A stretch of DNA of 64,000 nucleotides from Patiria pectinifera. Taxonomy: Eukaryota; Echinodermata; Asteroidea; Valvatida; Asterinidae. Position 1 is the stretch's first letter; each line of letters opens with the position of its first letter. Shown here piece by piece: positions 1-12,400 of this stretch. Made by a program: the position numbers and the translations under genes. The DNA lies in contig CM057141.1 in assembly GCA_029964075.1 (NCBI GenBank), positions 4,898,001 to 4,962,000 of the forward strand, read 5' to 3'. The notes beneath the pieces are model-generated. The model did not search any database. It saw only the letters and a program-made list of their open reading frames with translations, and had not been told where the DNA came from.

Positions 1-3000
1 TCCAACTCGATTTAGGGACATATATATCATTTAAAGAATTTCATATTCAGCCAAATTTCATTAAAAATGTAAGGCTAACCCCTTGCATTTTTGTCAATTT
101 TCAAAATATGAAATTGCTCCAAACTTCTTGGAAAGACTCCTAAGGGCCCCTCGACCACATTCCAACTCGATTTAGGGACAGATATATCAATTAAAAGAAA
201 TTCATATTTTGGCCAAAATTCATTAAAAATGTAAGGCTAACCCCTTGCAATTTTTGTCAATTTTGGTCAAAAAATAAAATTGCTCCAAACTTCTTGGAAA
301 GACTCCTAAAGGCCCCTCGAACACATTCCAACTCGGTTTAGGGACAGATATATCATTAAAAAGAAATTCATATTTTGGCCAAATTACATTAAAAATGTAA
401 GGCTAACCCCTTGCATTTTTTGTCAATTTTGGTCAAAAAATGAAATTGCTCCAAACTTCATGGAAAGACTCCTAAGGGCCCCTTGACCACATTCCAACTC
501 GATTTAGGGACAGATATATCAATTAAAAGAAATTCATATTTTGGCCAAAATTCATTAAAAATGTAAGGCTAACCCCTTGCAGTTTTTGTCAATTTTGGTC
601 AAAAATAAAATTGCTCCAAACTTCTTGGAAAGACTCCTAAGGGCCTTTCGAACACATTCCAACTCGATTTAGGGACAGATATATCAATTAAAAGAAATTC
701 ATATTTTGGCCAAATTTCATTAAAAATGTAAGGCTAACCCCTTGCAATTTTTGTCAATTTTGGTCAAAAAATGAAATTGCTCCAAACTTCATGGAAAGAC
801 TCCTAAGGGCCCGTTGAACACATTACAACTCGGTTTAAGGACAGATATATCAATACAAAGAAATTCATATTTTGGCCAAATTTCATTAAAAATGTGAGGC
901 TAACCCCTTGCATTTTTTGTCAATTTTGGTCAAAAAATGAAATTGCTCCAAACTTCATGGAAAGACTCCTAAGGGCCCCTTGACCACATTCCAACTCGAT
1001 TTAGGGACAGATATATCAATTAAAAGAAATTCATATTTTGGCCAAAATTCATTAAAAATGTAAGGCTAACCCCTTGCAATTTTTGTCAATTTTGGTCAAA
1101 AAATAAAATTGCTCCAAACTTCTTGGAAAGACTCCTAAGGGCCTTTCGAACACATTGCAACCCGGTTTAGGGACAGATATATCAATTTAAAAAAATTCAT
1201 ATTTTGGCCTAATTTCAATTAAAATGTAAGGCTAACCCCTTGCAATTTTTGTCAATTTTGGCCAAAAAATTAAATTGCACCAAACTTCCTCGAAAGACTC
1301 CTAAGCGACCCTCGAACACATTCCAAGTCGATAAAGGGACAGATATATCAATACAAAGAAATTCATATTTTGGCCAAATTTCATTAAAAATGTGAGGCTA
1401 ACCCCTTGCATTTTTTGTCAATTTTTGTCAAAAAATGAAATTGCTCCAAACTTTTTGGAAAGACTCCTAAGGGCCCCTCGAACACATTCCAACTCGATTT
1501 AGGGACATATATATCATTTAAAAGAAATTCATGTTCCGGCCAAATTTCATTAAAAATGTAAGGCTAACCCCTTGCATTTTTTGTCAATTTTGGTCAAAAT
1601 ATGAAATTGCTCCAAACTTCATGGAAAGACTCCTAAGGGCCCCTCGAACACATTCCAACTCGATTTAGGGACATATATATCATTTAAAAGAAATTCATAT
1701 TCCGGCCAAATTTCATTAAAAATGTAAGGCTAACCCCTTGCATTTTTTGTCAATTTTGGTCAAAATATGAAATTGCTCCAAACTTCTTGGAAAGACTCCT
1801 AAGGGCCCCTCGACCACATTCCAACTCGATTTAGGGACAGATATATCAATTAAAAGAAATTCATATTTTGGCCAAAATTCATTAAAAATGTAAGGCTAAC
1901 CCCTTGCAATTTTTTTATCAATTTTGGTCAAAAAATAAAATTGCTCCAAACTTCTTGGAAAGACTCCTAAAGGCCCCTCGAACACATTCCAACTCGGTTT
2001 AGGGACAGATATATCATTAAAAAGAAATTCATATTTTGGCCAAATTACATTAAAAATGTAAGGCTAACCCCTTGCATTTTTTGTCAATTTTGGTCAAAAA
2101 ATGAAATTGCTCCAAACTTCATGGAAAGACTCCTAAGGGCCCCTTGACCACATTCCAACTCGATTTAGGGACAGATATATCAATTAAAAGAAATTCATAT
2201 TTTGGCCAAAATTCATTAAAAATGTAAGGCTAACCCCTTGCAGTTTTTGTCAATTTTGGTCAAAAATAAAATTGCTCCAAACTTCTTGGAAAGACTCCTA
2301 AGGGCCCCTCGACCACATTCCAACTCGATTTAGGGACAGATATATCAATTAAAAGAAATTCATATTTTGGCCAAAATTCATTAAAAATGTAAGGCTAACC
2401 CCTTGCAGTTTTTGTCAATTTTGGTCAAAAAATAAAATTGCTCCAAACTTCTTGGAAAGACTCCTAAGGGCCTTTCGAACACATTCCAACCCGGTTTAGG
2501 GACAGATATATCAATTAAAAAAAATTCATATTTTGGCCTAATTTCAATTAAAATGTAAGGCTAACCCCTTGCAATTTTTGTCAATTTTGGCCAAAAAATT
2601 AAATGGCACCAAACTTCCTCGAAAGACTCCTAAGCGACCCTCGAACACATTCCAAGTCGATAAAGGGACAGATATATCAATACAAAGAAATTCATATTTT
2701 GGCCAAATTTCATTAAAAATGTGAGGCTAACCCCTTGCATTTTTTGTCAATTTTGGTCAAAAAATGAAATTGCTCCAAACTTCATGGAAAGACTCCTAAG
2801 GGCCCCTTGACCACATTCCAACTCGATTTAGGGACAGATATATCAATTAAAAGAAATTCATATTTTGGCCAAAATTCATTAAAAATGTAAGGCTAACCCC
2901 TTGCAATTTTTGTCAATTTTGGTCAAAAAATAAAATTGCTCCAAACTTCTTGGAAAGACTCCTAAGGGCCTTTCGAACACATTCCAACCCGGTTTAGGGA

Positions 3001-4790
3001 CAGATATATCAATTAAAAAAAATTCATATTTTGGCCTAATTTCAATTAAAATGTAAGGCTAACCCCTTGCAATTTTTGTCAATTTTGGCCAAAAAATTAA
3101 ATTGCACCAAACTTCCTCGAAAGACTCCTAAGCGACCCTCGAACACATTCCAAGTCGATAAAGGGACAGATATATCAATACAAAGAAATTCATATTTTGG
3201 CCAAATTTCATTAAAAATGTGAGGCTAACCCCTTGCATTTTTTGTCAATTTTTGTCAAAAAATGAAATTGCTCCAAACTTTTTGGAAAGACTCCTAAGGG
3301 CCCCTCGAACACATTCCAACTCGATTTAGGGACATATATATCATTTAAAAGAAATTCATGTTCCGGCCAAATTTCATTAAAAATGTAAGGCTAACCCCTT
3401 GGATTTTTTTGTCAATTTTGGTCAAAATATGAAATTGCTCCAAACTTCTTGGAAAGACTCCTAAGGGCCCCTCGACCACATTCCAACTCGATTTAGGGAC
3501 AGATATATCAATTAAAAGAAATTCATATTTTGGCCAAAATTCATTAAAAATGTAAGGCTAACCCCTTGCAATTTTTGTCAATTTTGGTCAAAAAATAAAA
3601 TTGCTCCAAACTTCTTGGAAAGACTCCTAAGGGCCTTTCGAACACATTCCAACCCGGTTTAGGGACAGATATATCAATTAAAAAAAATTCATATTTTGGC
3701 CTAATTTCAATTAAAATGTAAGGCTAACCCCTTGCAATTTTTGTCAATTTTGGCCAAAAAATTAAATTGCACCAAACTTCCTCGAAAGACTCCTAAGCGA
3801 CCCTCGAACACATTCCAAGTCGATAAAGGGACAGATATATCAATACAAAGAAATTCATATTTTGGCCAAATTTCATTAAAAATGTGAGGCTAACCCCTTG
3901 CATTTTTTGTCAATTTTTGTCAAAATATGAAATTGCTCCAAACTTTTTGGAAAGACTCCTAAGGGCCCCTCGAACACATTCCAACTCGATTTAGGGACAT
4001 ATATATCATTTAAAAGAAATTCATGTTCCGGCCAAATTTCAATTAAAATGTAAGGCTAACCCCTTGCAATTTTTGTCAATTTTGGCCAAAAAATTAAATT
4101 GCACCAAACTTTCTCGAAAGACTCCTAAGCGACCCTCGAACACATTCCAAGTCGATAAAGGGACAGATATATCAATACAAAGAAATTCATATTTTGGCCA
4201 AATTTCATTAAAAATGTAAGGCTAACCCCTTGCAATTTTTGTCAATTTTGGTCAAAAAATGAAATTGCACCAAACTTCCTGGAAAGACTCTTAAGGGCCC
4301 CTTGACCACATACCCACTCGATTTAGAGACGGATATATCAATTAAAAGAAATTCATATTTTGGCCAAATTTCATTAAAAATGTGAGGCTAACCCCTTGCA
4401 ATTTTTGTCAATTTTGGTCAAAAAATGAAATTGCACCAAACTTCCTGGAAAGACTCCTAAGGGCCCCTCGAACACATTCCAACTTGATTTAGGGACAGAT
4501 ATATCAATTAAAAGAAATTCATAATTTGGCCAAATTTCAATGAAAATGTAAGGCTAACCCCTTGCATTTTTTGTCAATTTTGGCCAAATAATGAAATTGC
4601 TCCAAACTTCCTGCAAAGACTTCAAAGGGCCCTTTGAAAACATTCCAACTCGATTTAGGGACATATATATCATTAAAAAGAAATTTATAGTTTGGCCAAA
4701 TTTTGTCAAAAATGTAAGGCTACCCCCTTGCATTTTTTGTCCAAAATTTGGCCAAAAAAATAATTTTTTACAAAGATTGCAATTTGGATA
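1..4790. repeat. Satellite array, ~166-bp monomer, about 29 copies
   Basis: The landmark TCCAACTCGATTTAGGGACA recurs at about 161, 327, 493 and 658, and onward at 165-166-bp steps. Each unit also holds TAAGGCTAACCCCTTGCA and TTGTCAATTTTGG. The array begins mid-unit at base 1, so it continues beyond the window. Variant units occur in blocks. A marker AAATTACATT at 381 recurs at 2042, and a CCTTTCGAACACATT variant followed by an AAGTCGATAAAGG unit recurs near 1142, 2472, 2969 and 3634. Units after about 4260 are progressively diverged, as is usual at an array edge. Confidence 0.97.
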
Positions 4791-6371
4791 AAGAATGTCC
4801 CACATTATGGGGTGACAACTTTTTTGTCATAATTTAAACAATAAATTTAGCATCTTGTAATATACTCTGATTTGTGCTAAACAAAGCTTCCAGTAAGCAC
4901 TACCTAGCCAATTTATACATGTCACAGTACAAAAATATTTCATGAATATTGGGTTAATGTGTTCGATTAGTTTATCCTTAAAGCAAATGTTGAATACTAT
5001 GCAAGCAGACAATTTTGAAATGTTGATTTTGTTAAAATTATTTATTTTTGCATTGTAGAGAAATAAATAATGAATACATGAAAAAGAGAAGCACATACAT
5101 GGTGTTGTTTGTTGATATATTCCTTAGGAAATCTTCATAGTCCCTACAAGAAATACAATAGATTACAAATTGCGCTCATTATATGAATGTAAGCCAACCT
5201 TATTTGTACAACTTTTTAATATTCATCAAATAGTTGAAATGTACCCTAAAATTTTGGAATAAGGCTAGTGTCTTATAAGTGTCCAATTTTGGAATTGTTT
5301 ACCCTTCATTTTCTTTCAAATTTATTGAAATTGGCAAGGTTAAACACTTGCAAGTTTTTCACACAAAAAAATATTTAAAAACCAGCATTGTAAGGTTAAT
5401 GTATTACAAGCTGAATTGTCCCCCCATTAAAAAAAATTGTTTAGATTCACAGTAAATAATTAGCCTACATTTTCAAAAGTAAAAAGGCTAACCCTAATCA
5501 TAATAACAAGTTTGACAATTTTGTAGAAAACTGTAGCTGAAACCTCGTAATTTATTAGGCTAACCCCTAGCAGTTCTATCCAAATTTTGCCCAGAGATGT
5601 TTGCAATTTTTAGAACAAATAGAAATCACCCAATCTGTGTACATTGTTCAGACTGACGTTCCAAAGTCACAATGAACAAAACTATTCCTAAAACTGGGGG
5701 AAAAGTTTCACTTGAAACAGTTAGGAGTGACTCTACTGTCAAGTTAATGGGAAATTAATACATAAAGTTCTCACGTCTGAGTCAAATTTTGTTTGGTTCG
5801 ACCTGAGTCATACCTACTGGTAATAAATGCCCAAGAAATCCAAAGTAAAAGCACTGCTCACACTGGACTGTATTTTATGAAATAGTTACTATCAGTGATT
5901 GTTGACATCCCATTGTGGTTATTCTTGGATTAATTTTGCCTCGCGGGAAGTCACTGGGGAAAGAATGTTGCAACCGGACGCCACTTTTTTTCACAATATA
6001 TTATCTCAATGAAGGTCAGTCATCACAAAAACTTGAAAAAGACATGAATCTGGGACTGAGAAACATTTACAATTTTGTTAGAAAATACTTTTAAAAATAC
6101 ATGCAACTCTCCATAGACTTTGTACGCAACCAAAGAAGTGGCGTCTGGATACTACATTCTTTCCGTCACTGGTTGTGTAAACTTACCGGTACTGAACGTG
6201 CCCTTTCAAAATGTTTTGAGGGTGCCGTGCTATAGACTTTTTAACGTAACACTGGATGTGGTTGTGGAAAAGCACGCCAAGTTTTACCAAAATAAAGTCC
6301 AACGTGAACAGGACTTTCGACACACCATGCACTGCCAAGCACTGTCATCATCCTCCATGGATCCGTGTCAA
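4791..6371. other. Flank between satellite and RBIS, with satellite relics and probable RBIS 3' UTR
   Basis: There is no coding signal. Fragments such as GGCTAACCCCTAGCAGTT near 5560 and AAAGGCTAACCCTAAT near 5485 resemble the satellite core and look like decayed monomers. On the minus strand, an AATAAA (plus TTTATT at 5551-5556) could end an RBIS 3' UTR of about 0.8 kb. Confidence 0.4.
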
Positions 6372-6437
6372 TCATAACATTGCCATCTGCCTTGTTGCTT
6401 CGTCCATGTTGGGTTGTTGAGTCTCTGTCTTGCTAGC
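6372..6437 (-). CDS. RBIS: RBIS coding exon 3 (C-terminus and stop)
   Basis: The exon encodes ASKTETQQPNMDEATRQMAML followed by TGA at 6374-6372. It follows a T-rich acceptor tract ending GTTTTAG. The terminal block MDEATRQMAML is the most recognisable RBIS signature, with VDEATRLMALL as my recollection of the vertebrate end. It lies 13.3 kb from exon 2, which is long but in phase. The open frame on the opposite strand at 6120-6377 is a shadow. Confidence 0.85.
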   Translation of the reverse strand, partial: ASKTETQQPNMDEATRQMAML

Positions 6438-9400
6438 CTAAAACGAAATAAAAAAAAATAACAGATAGTCATATCATGCCATATTATTTACATTAAACTT
6501 TACATCAACGAAATTTTCAAATAATTGACGCCGACTGTTTCCGGAGACACACAATTCCATCGTTCATTATCAAGAAAGTGCGACACACTCAGTTTTTTGT
6601 TTTGCCGAAGTGACAAAAACTCTATTCATCACTTAGTCTCATTGATTTTACACGTGTGCTATATTTAGATTGATGTAGCTCCATGATTTGCATTTTTGAC
6701 ACGGTGACAAATCTGCGTTCTAAAATGTATAAATGTTATATACGCTTGTGCACGGTGTACAAACATATACATTTCTGTGACGAAGCAGAATTTCCATTTT
6801 GACAAAGTGACAAAAACCTTGTCGAGTACATAAAACATGATTTTATGAAAACAACTTTTTGTTTTGCTATTTAACTACTGGGCTATCGCAGCTGTGTGCA
6901 AAGATTCGTCACGTATACGGTGTTGATTTTGTTAATGTAAGTGGAGACATTTTTAAATGCCTTTTTGCCAGCTGAGTTTAAATATAATTTTGTATCTGAA
7001 AAATAAAAACAAACCCCACACCTCCCCAATAAGGGGGGAAAATCGCTAAGATTATCTTAGCAAATACCGGTTTCTTTCCTTGTGCATTCCTCACATAGGT
7101 TATGTGTTTATTCTTTGCTCTGTGGTTCAACCAAATATTTAGAACAATATCCTTTGTGTCAAAGTTTAAGCCCGACTGACCATTACACTATTTGTCCAAG
7201 GCAAAGGTCAATTTGCAAATCAATTTTAGTATTTGTCTGGCCATACATATCTGACCCCACTGCTCTTCTTTATTATTTTATTACTCGGAGCAGAAAGGTG
7301 TCGCTGTGGATAAAACCACTTCTAAGTACAAGTAAATCAAAGTTTCTTACTATCAAAACATTTTAATCTATTCCTTATCTATCCATCAGCCTTAGGGGAG
7401 TAGACAAAAGCATGTTTTCTCCAATTTTCGCTGATGAAATCCAAACAGAGAGTGACAGAGGATCACCATGGGTCATTAGACTGGCAATATTATGGTCTGG
7501 GCGCCAATCACAATAAACAGCTCTGAGGAGGTTAAGTGTATAGGCTAAGGGATGTCTGCGTGCCAGGCAACCTGACAGCACCAGACTACTAATGGAGTTG
7601 AACCTCTTGATGAAATGACAGGAAATTGTTTTATTCCTCTCAAGAAGAAGGGAAAAAAGTCAAGTATTCTTAAAAGTTTTGTGTAGGGTGCCAATTCAAT
7701 AGAAACACATAACATAACCCATGTAAAGAAAAAAATATTACAGAAAAAAAAAACACGATTGTATAGTAGAACGCCATGGTCCAGTGGTTGCGGTGTTTTG
7801 ACTCATGTACGATGGTACGTGGGTTCGAACCCTGCCAGGAACATGGTGTTTGTGCCCTTGGGCAAGACACTTCACTACAATTGCCTCTCTCCACCCAGGA
7901 GTATAGATAGGTACCTGTGAGGGTAGAGGACTGAATGTTGATATTGGCTGTGGTGTGGTCTCATGGCCTGATGAACAGGGAATAATTGTAAAGCACTTTG
8001 CGATTGTTGATACGATGGAAAGCGCTATATAAGCACAACAATTATTATTATTATTATTATTATTATTAGATTAAAATCCTGCTCTATCTTCAATGAATAT
8101 CAAGGTTTTTGTTTAATGATTTCCAAGAGAAATCAAAATTTTTGAGTTTTTTAATAAATAATTCTTGCTGGATTTCCAACTTTTTAAGATTTTCAGCGTG
8201 TAAATAAAACTTGGACAAAAAAAGTAATGTTGAAATAAAATTTTGTTCACAAAAGGAAAAAGACAATTTGGTGTTAAGGAAATTTTCTAAACCTTGGGAA
8301 AAATAACACAAATTGACCTTGTTAAAGACAGAAATGCTTTTAGGAGTGGCTAATAACATTCCTTTTCTTCAATATTGAGAGATAGTGCAATGTTATGGCT
8401 AATTCATCAAGATTGTTTAATGGTAGTTCTCGACTATGTTGGTCTTTTTGATATAGTGTAGGGCCTATATCTTTTCCATGCCGCCCTGTGCATTTCAAAT
8501 CTGAAGTTAAACAGACAAAAATTATCTTGTTTCCTTTACTCAAACTTTCCAATGTTGACCTACCAAGCTAGTAGCGGCTCCTCCAACTCAAAAACATTTG
8601 AGGCAAGAATTTAGACCACCCGGCATTGTATACATTATGCACCCAATGACCAGCCCTCTGCCAGGGAGAGAGAGAGAGAGGGGGGGGGGGGTAGGGAAGG
8701 GAATCTGGATAATCTCCACTAAGCTGAGTGCTTTTGAGTGACCACTGGTCAGATCAGTAGATGTCACCTCTCCCACTCATGCCTGAATGGCTCTAATTTG
8801 TCCAGTCATGGATGCTAATCGCCAGGAAATCTCAGGCCTCCACACACAGCACCTCTTAACCCTAAAGGGGCCGGGTTATTTTGACCATCTCTCAGCCGGG
8901 GGGGGGGCGGATTCCGCCCCCCCCTAAGATCTCGGCCATCGAGTGACCTAATTATTATTATTATATATAAAATGGCAGCAATTCTGCTCCGTACACACGT
9001 ATATATGAAAAAATTTTTTTTACGTGTGGCAGCGAAAAAAATTTTCACACGCTGCAACCCGTGGTCCAATTTTTTTTTTTTTCAAAAGAAAGCGCAAGCT
9101 CGAGGCTAAAAAGTTCATAACAGCTCGGTCGCAAAAAAATTTTTTAGGGTTAACCCTCTTAACCTTTTGTCAAGACAGAACTCTTACTCCTGGAAGCCAC
9201 AAACACTATTGAAATACAGCATACAGAGGTGAATGTACTAGAAGTAGGGAGGACCCGAATGGCAAATGTCAGTAAAAGATGGACACGGATATAGAGTTTA
9301 TGTGTTGGGTAATAGTAGAGCTGAAGATGGAAAGTTTGGAGGAAATTCACTTTAATTAAAGTTGGTATAGGCCCTATAAGTGCTTTTAGGGTGTGACACT

Positions 9401-12400
9401 ATGAAAAATAGGACCTAGTGTGCACATGCGCTTTTGTGACAGTGCAGCTTAATTATGAATAATAAATTCAACAGCTGTTCAGATTGCCTGTACAAAAATG
9501 TGCATGTGCGTGCACCAGATACGTGCATACACGGTATACAGCTAGTGTCGTACCGTTGCGACAACGCAATCATGAATGACGCGTGAAACAAGACTGGAAA
9601 ACCACGGGTTTTGCGATCCAGTGAGAGGAAAAAGATGCAAAAAAGCAGAGATAACGTACAATGTAGGAACTGTAGTGTAGCCGGCCCAGGCCAGTCTTTA
9701 ACTTTAAACTCCGAGAAATATAAGTTACTATAAAGCATATATCATATGGCAATACTTGAAATACTGAATTCATCTGTTGCATTAAGTTCAATTATTTTTT
9801 GACGAGGATGGTACAATTACATGTCAATATGATTCAAATTTTAACTTAACTGATACTTTTAACACTTTTAATTTTTGTGGGGGTACAATAGCATAAGACT
9901 TGACAATACGTACAAATGTAGCTGTAAGCTGTAGTTTCTAGAATATTGCACATTTTTTTGTTCCCACCCAAAACCAACTGCTGTAGATCCACCAATGTAT
10001 CATGCATCAAATTTTATACAGCAACTTGCCTTCCAGATTACGTAGGACTTTGCTACAAGCCAAAATTAAATGATCGATGAGAACTACATGATTTATATAA
10101 TATTTTCATTTCCGGACTGTTTCTTATCTCAATGAAAGGAAAGCTCATTTAAATTTCAGAGATTATCAACAAATTCCAACACAGCTCTTATCTTAATTGA
10201 AAAACTTTGAGTGCATCTGTGAATATTGGAATGACAGAGGATCATGAAACGAAGCAAATCCTGACTAATTTGAAATCAAATTGTTTTTCTTTTCATGGTT
10301 TTTTTCCTTGTCATATCCTAGATTATGCCCCCATCTTGAATATCCTTGATAAACAATTATGTATTTTATTGTTGTCAAAAATTTTCCACAATGATGATAA
10401 CTAGGATATCCAAAATTCAAACCCAACACAAAACTCGACTCCATTTTCTACAGGTAGCAGGGGCGGATCCAGGTGTGGCTCAAGAGTGGGGGGTGGGGGG
10501 TTAGCGGTCAAAGGGGGGGGCGGGGTTAGCAGGCATGTGTTACTTTTTTCTCCATGATTTCCATTGTGTTTTTTTTTGGGGGGGGGGCAGCCCAATTAAG
10601 GGGCGGGGGTAGACACCCCTCCCTCATCATAGATCCGCCACTGGGTAGTTTGCAAGTGTCATCAAGTGTCTAAAATCTCTTTGTTGGACCCATGTCAAAA
10701 CCCTTCCACATTTTGGAAACCCCTTTCACACCACCAAGAACATAACCCAACTTTCTACATGGGTCCGGAGCTAGTATTTATACAGTTAAAATTCAACTCT
10801 GGTCCGGACAAGGGTTGATGAGCTCGCTTATAGGGGTCTGTAAGTTTGAACGATACTCCTTGCCAACCTGTATCCAATCATGCAGGATCCAGTTCTACTC
10901 AAGGCGGACTTGTGTTGATTCAACCACGGGTACATGTAGGCAAGACGATAGTGGAAAGGTCTAAAAAGAGTTGAAAATACAGAGCCCAGCCCATACAATC
11001 CTTCAGGTTACCCATGGAGCTGTTCCTTGTATATGGTTTACCTTAGCTGAAACTCAGGAGGTCTCACTGCTTGTTTTTCAAAGCTCTTATTGCTAATGGC
11101 CAGATATCATATTATAGGCTGGACAAACATTTACATTCAGCTGGCAGCTGCAATGCAATTCATTGCAGTATCTTAATACTCTCAACTAAAATCTTTTTTT
11201 TCCCCTGCAGCTGAAGGATTGTAAAATATTTGGTGTTGCCTTACAAATCTTGACTTGGGAGGTAAATTCTAATTTTTGTTCTTGAATGGAGATAGAAGGC
11301 TTTTATTGTACAAGGGTATTGCTCAACAACCATCTTTCTAAACTTGTAAGTGTAGGTCACTCTAGAAAGTGAAAGGAGGAGATGAAACAATGGAGTTATT
11401 CAGAAATAAGACAATCAACAATACAACAAATATGATGACACACCAACTTGAATTCTTGAAGTCTTATAGTGAGGCACAGGTATTAAGTGAACAGGGGTAT
11501 TTAAGTTTCAACAACCTCCTATCAAAACATGTTTTGGGGGTTTTAAAGGGAAAATACAACATTTGCAAACATCAAAAAAATTAAACTACCAAATCATTTT
11601 GAAATACCTTGCTGGACTGTTAGTGAATGACAGTGTAAAGCATCCTGTAAAATCATGGCACCTGGTATGCTGTTATTTTCAAGAAAAGTGGTATTTTTGT
11701 ATCAATTTCCAACGCTGGTCGGCTGACCAGCGTTGGAAAAAACTGGCTTTTTTTCAAATACTGGCCCCAATTGACCATCGCACTTGTTTGCAATCGATTA
11801 CACACCTATGAACGGGTACAAGCTAGCTATACTGGTTCCCTGACCTTACAATTCCCCAATGTATGCAAACTGCTCTGTTTCTTCTTATATGGAGTCAGGG
11901 AACCAGACTACAGGAAAATGATTGTTTTTCTTGGTTTTTATAGCATTTTCGAACCCAAAACCTAAAAAAGTCAGTGTAACTATATTTGCTATATATTTCC
12001 AACCCCCCAATTCCATCCATTTCTGAAAATTACAGCAAAAGCAAATGATATATATTCCCTTTAATGCAATACAAAAATTACATAACATTAAGAAATAAAA
12101 TAGGCCTACTGCACAATTTCCACAGTAAATATTGACAGAAATGACTTTGCTTCATTCCTCCTGTCATTCGGCCCATCAGCTACAGACAATCATACCTTCA
12201 TAAATATAACCCCAAAAAACGATTCTATATAACAAATTCTACTGGCTAGCATGACAAAGTTTTTTTTACTATTGTCCACTTAACCATGAAGGGGGTTGGT
12301 CACTCGCACTCCATACAGTGAAAAGGTAATAGAAAACTGCTAAAAATCATCAGAAATAAGAGAACAAAATTGGCTTACACGTTCTTCACCTGAAACCTCT

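Noticed and set aside
1..4790. CRISPR array
   Set aside because: Repeats are contiguous 166-bp monomers with no unique spacers, and the DNA is eukaryotic.
6120..6377. 85-residue plus-strand open frame
   Set aside because: It lies antisense to RBIS exon 3 and its 3' UTR and has no domain.
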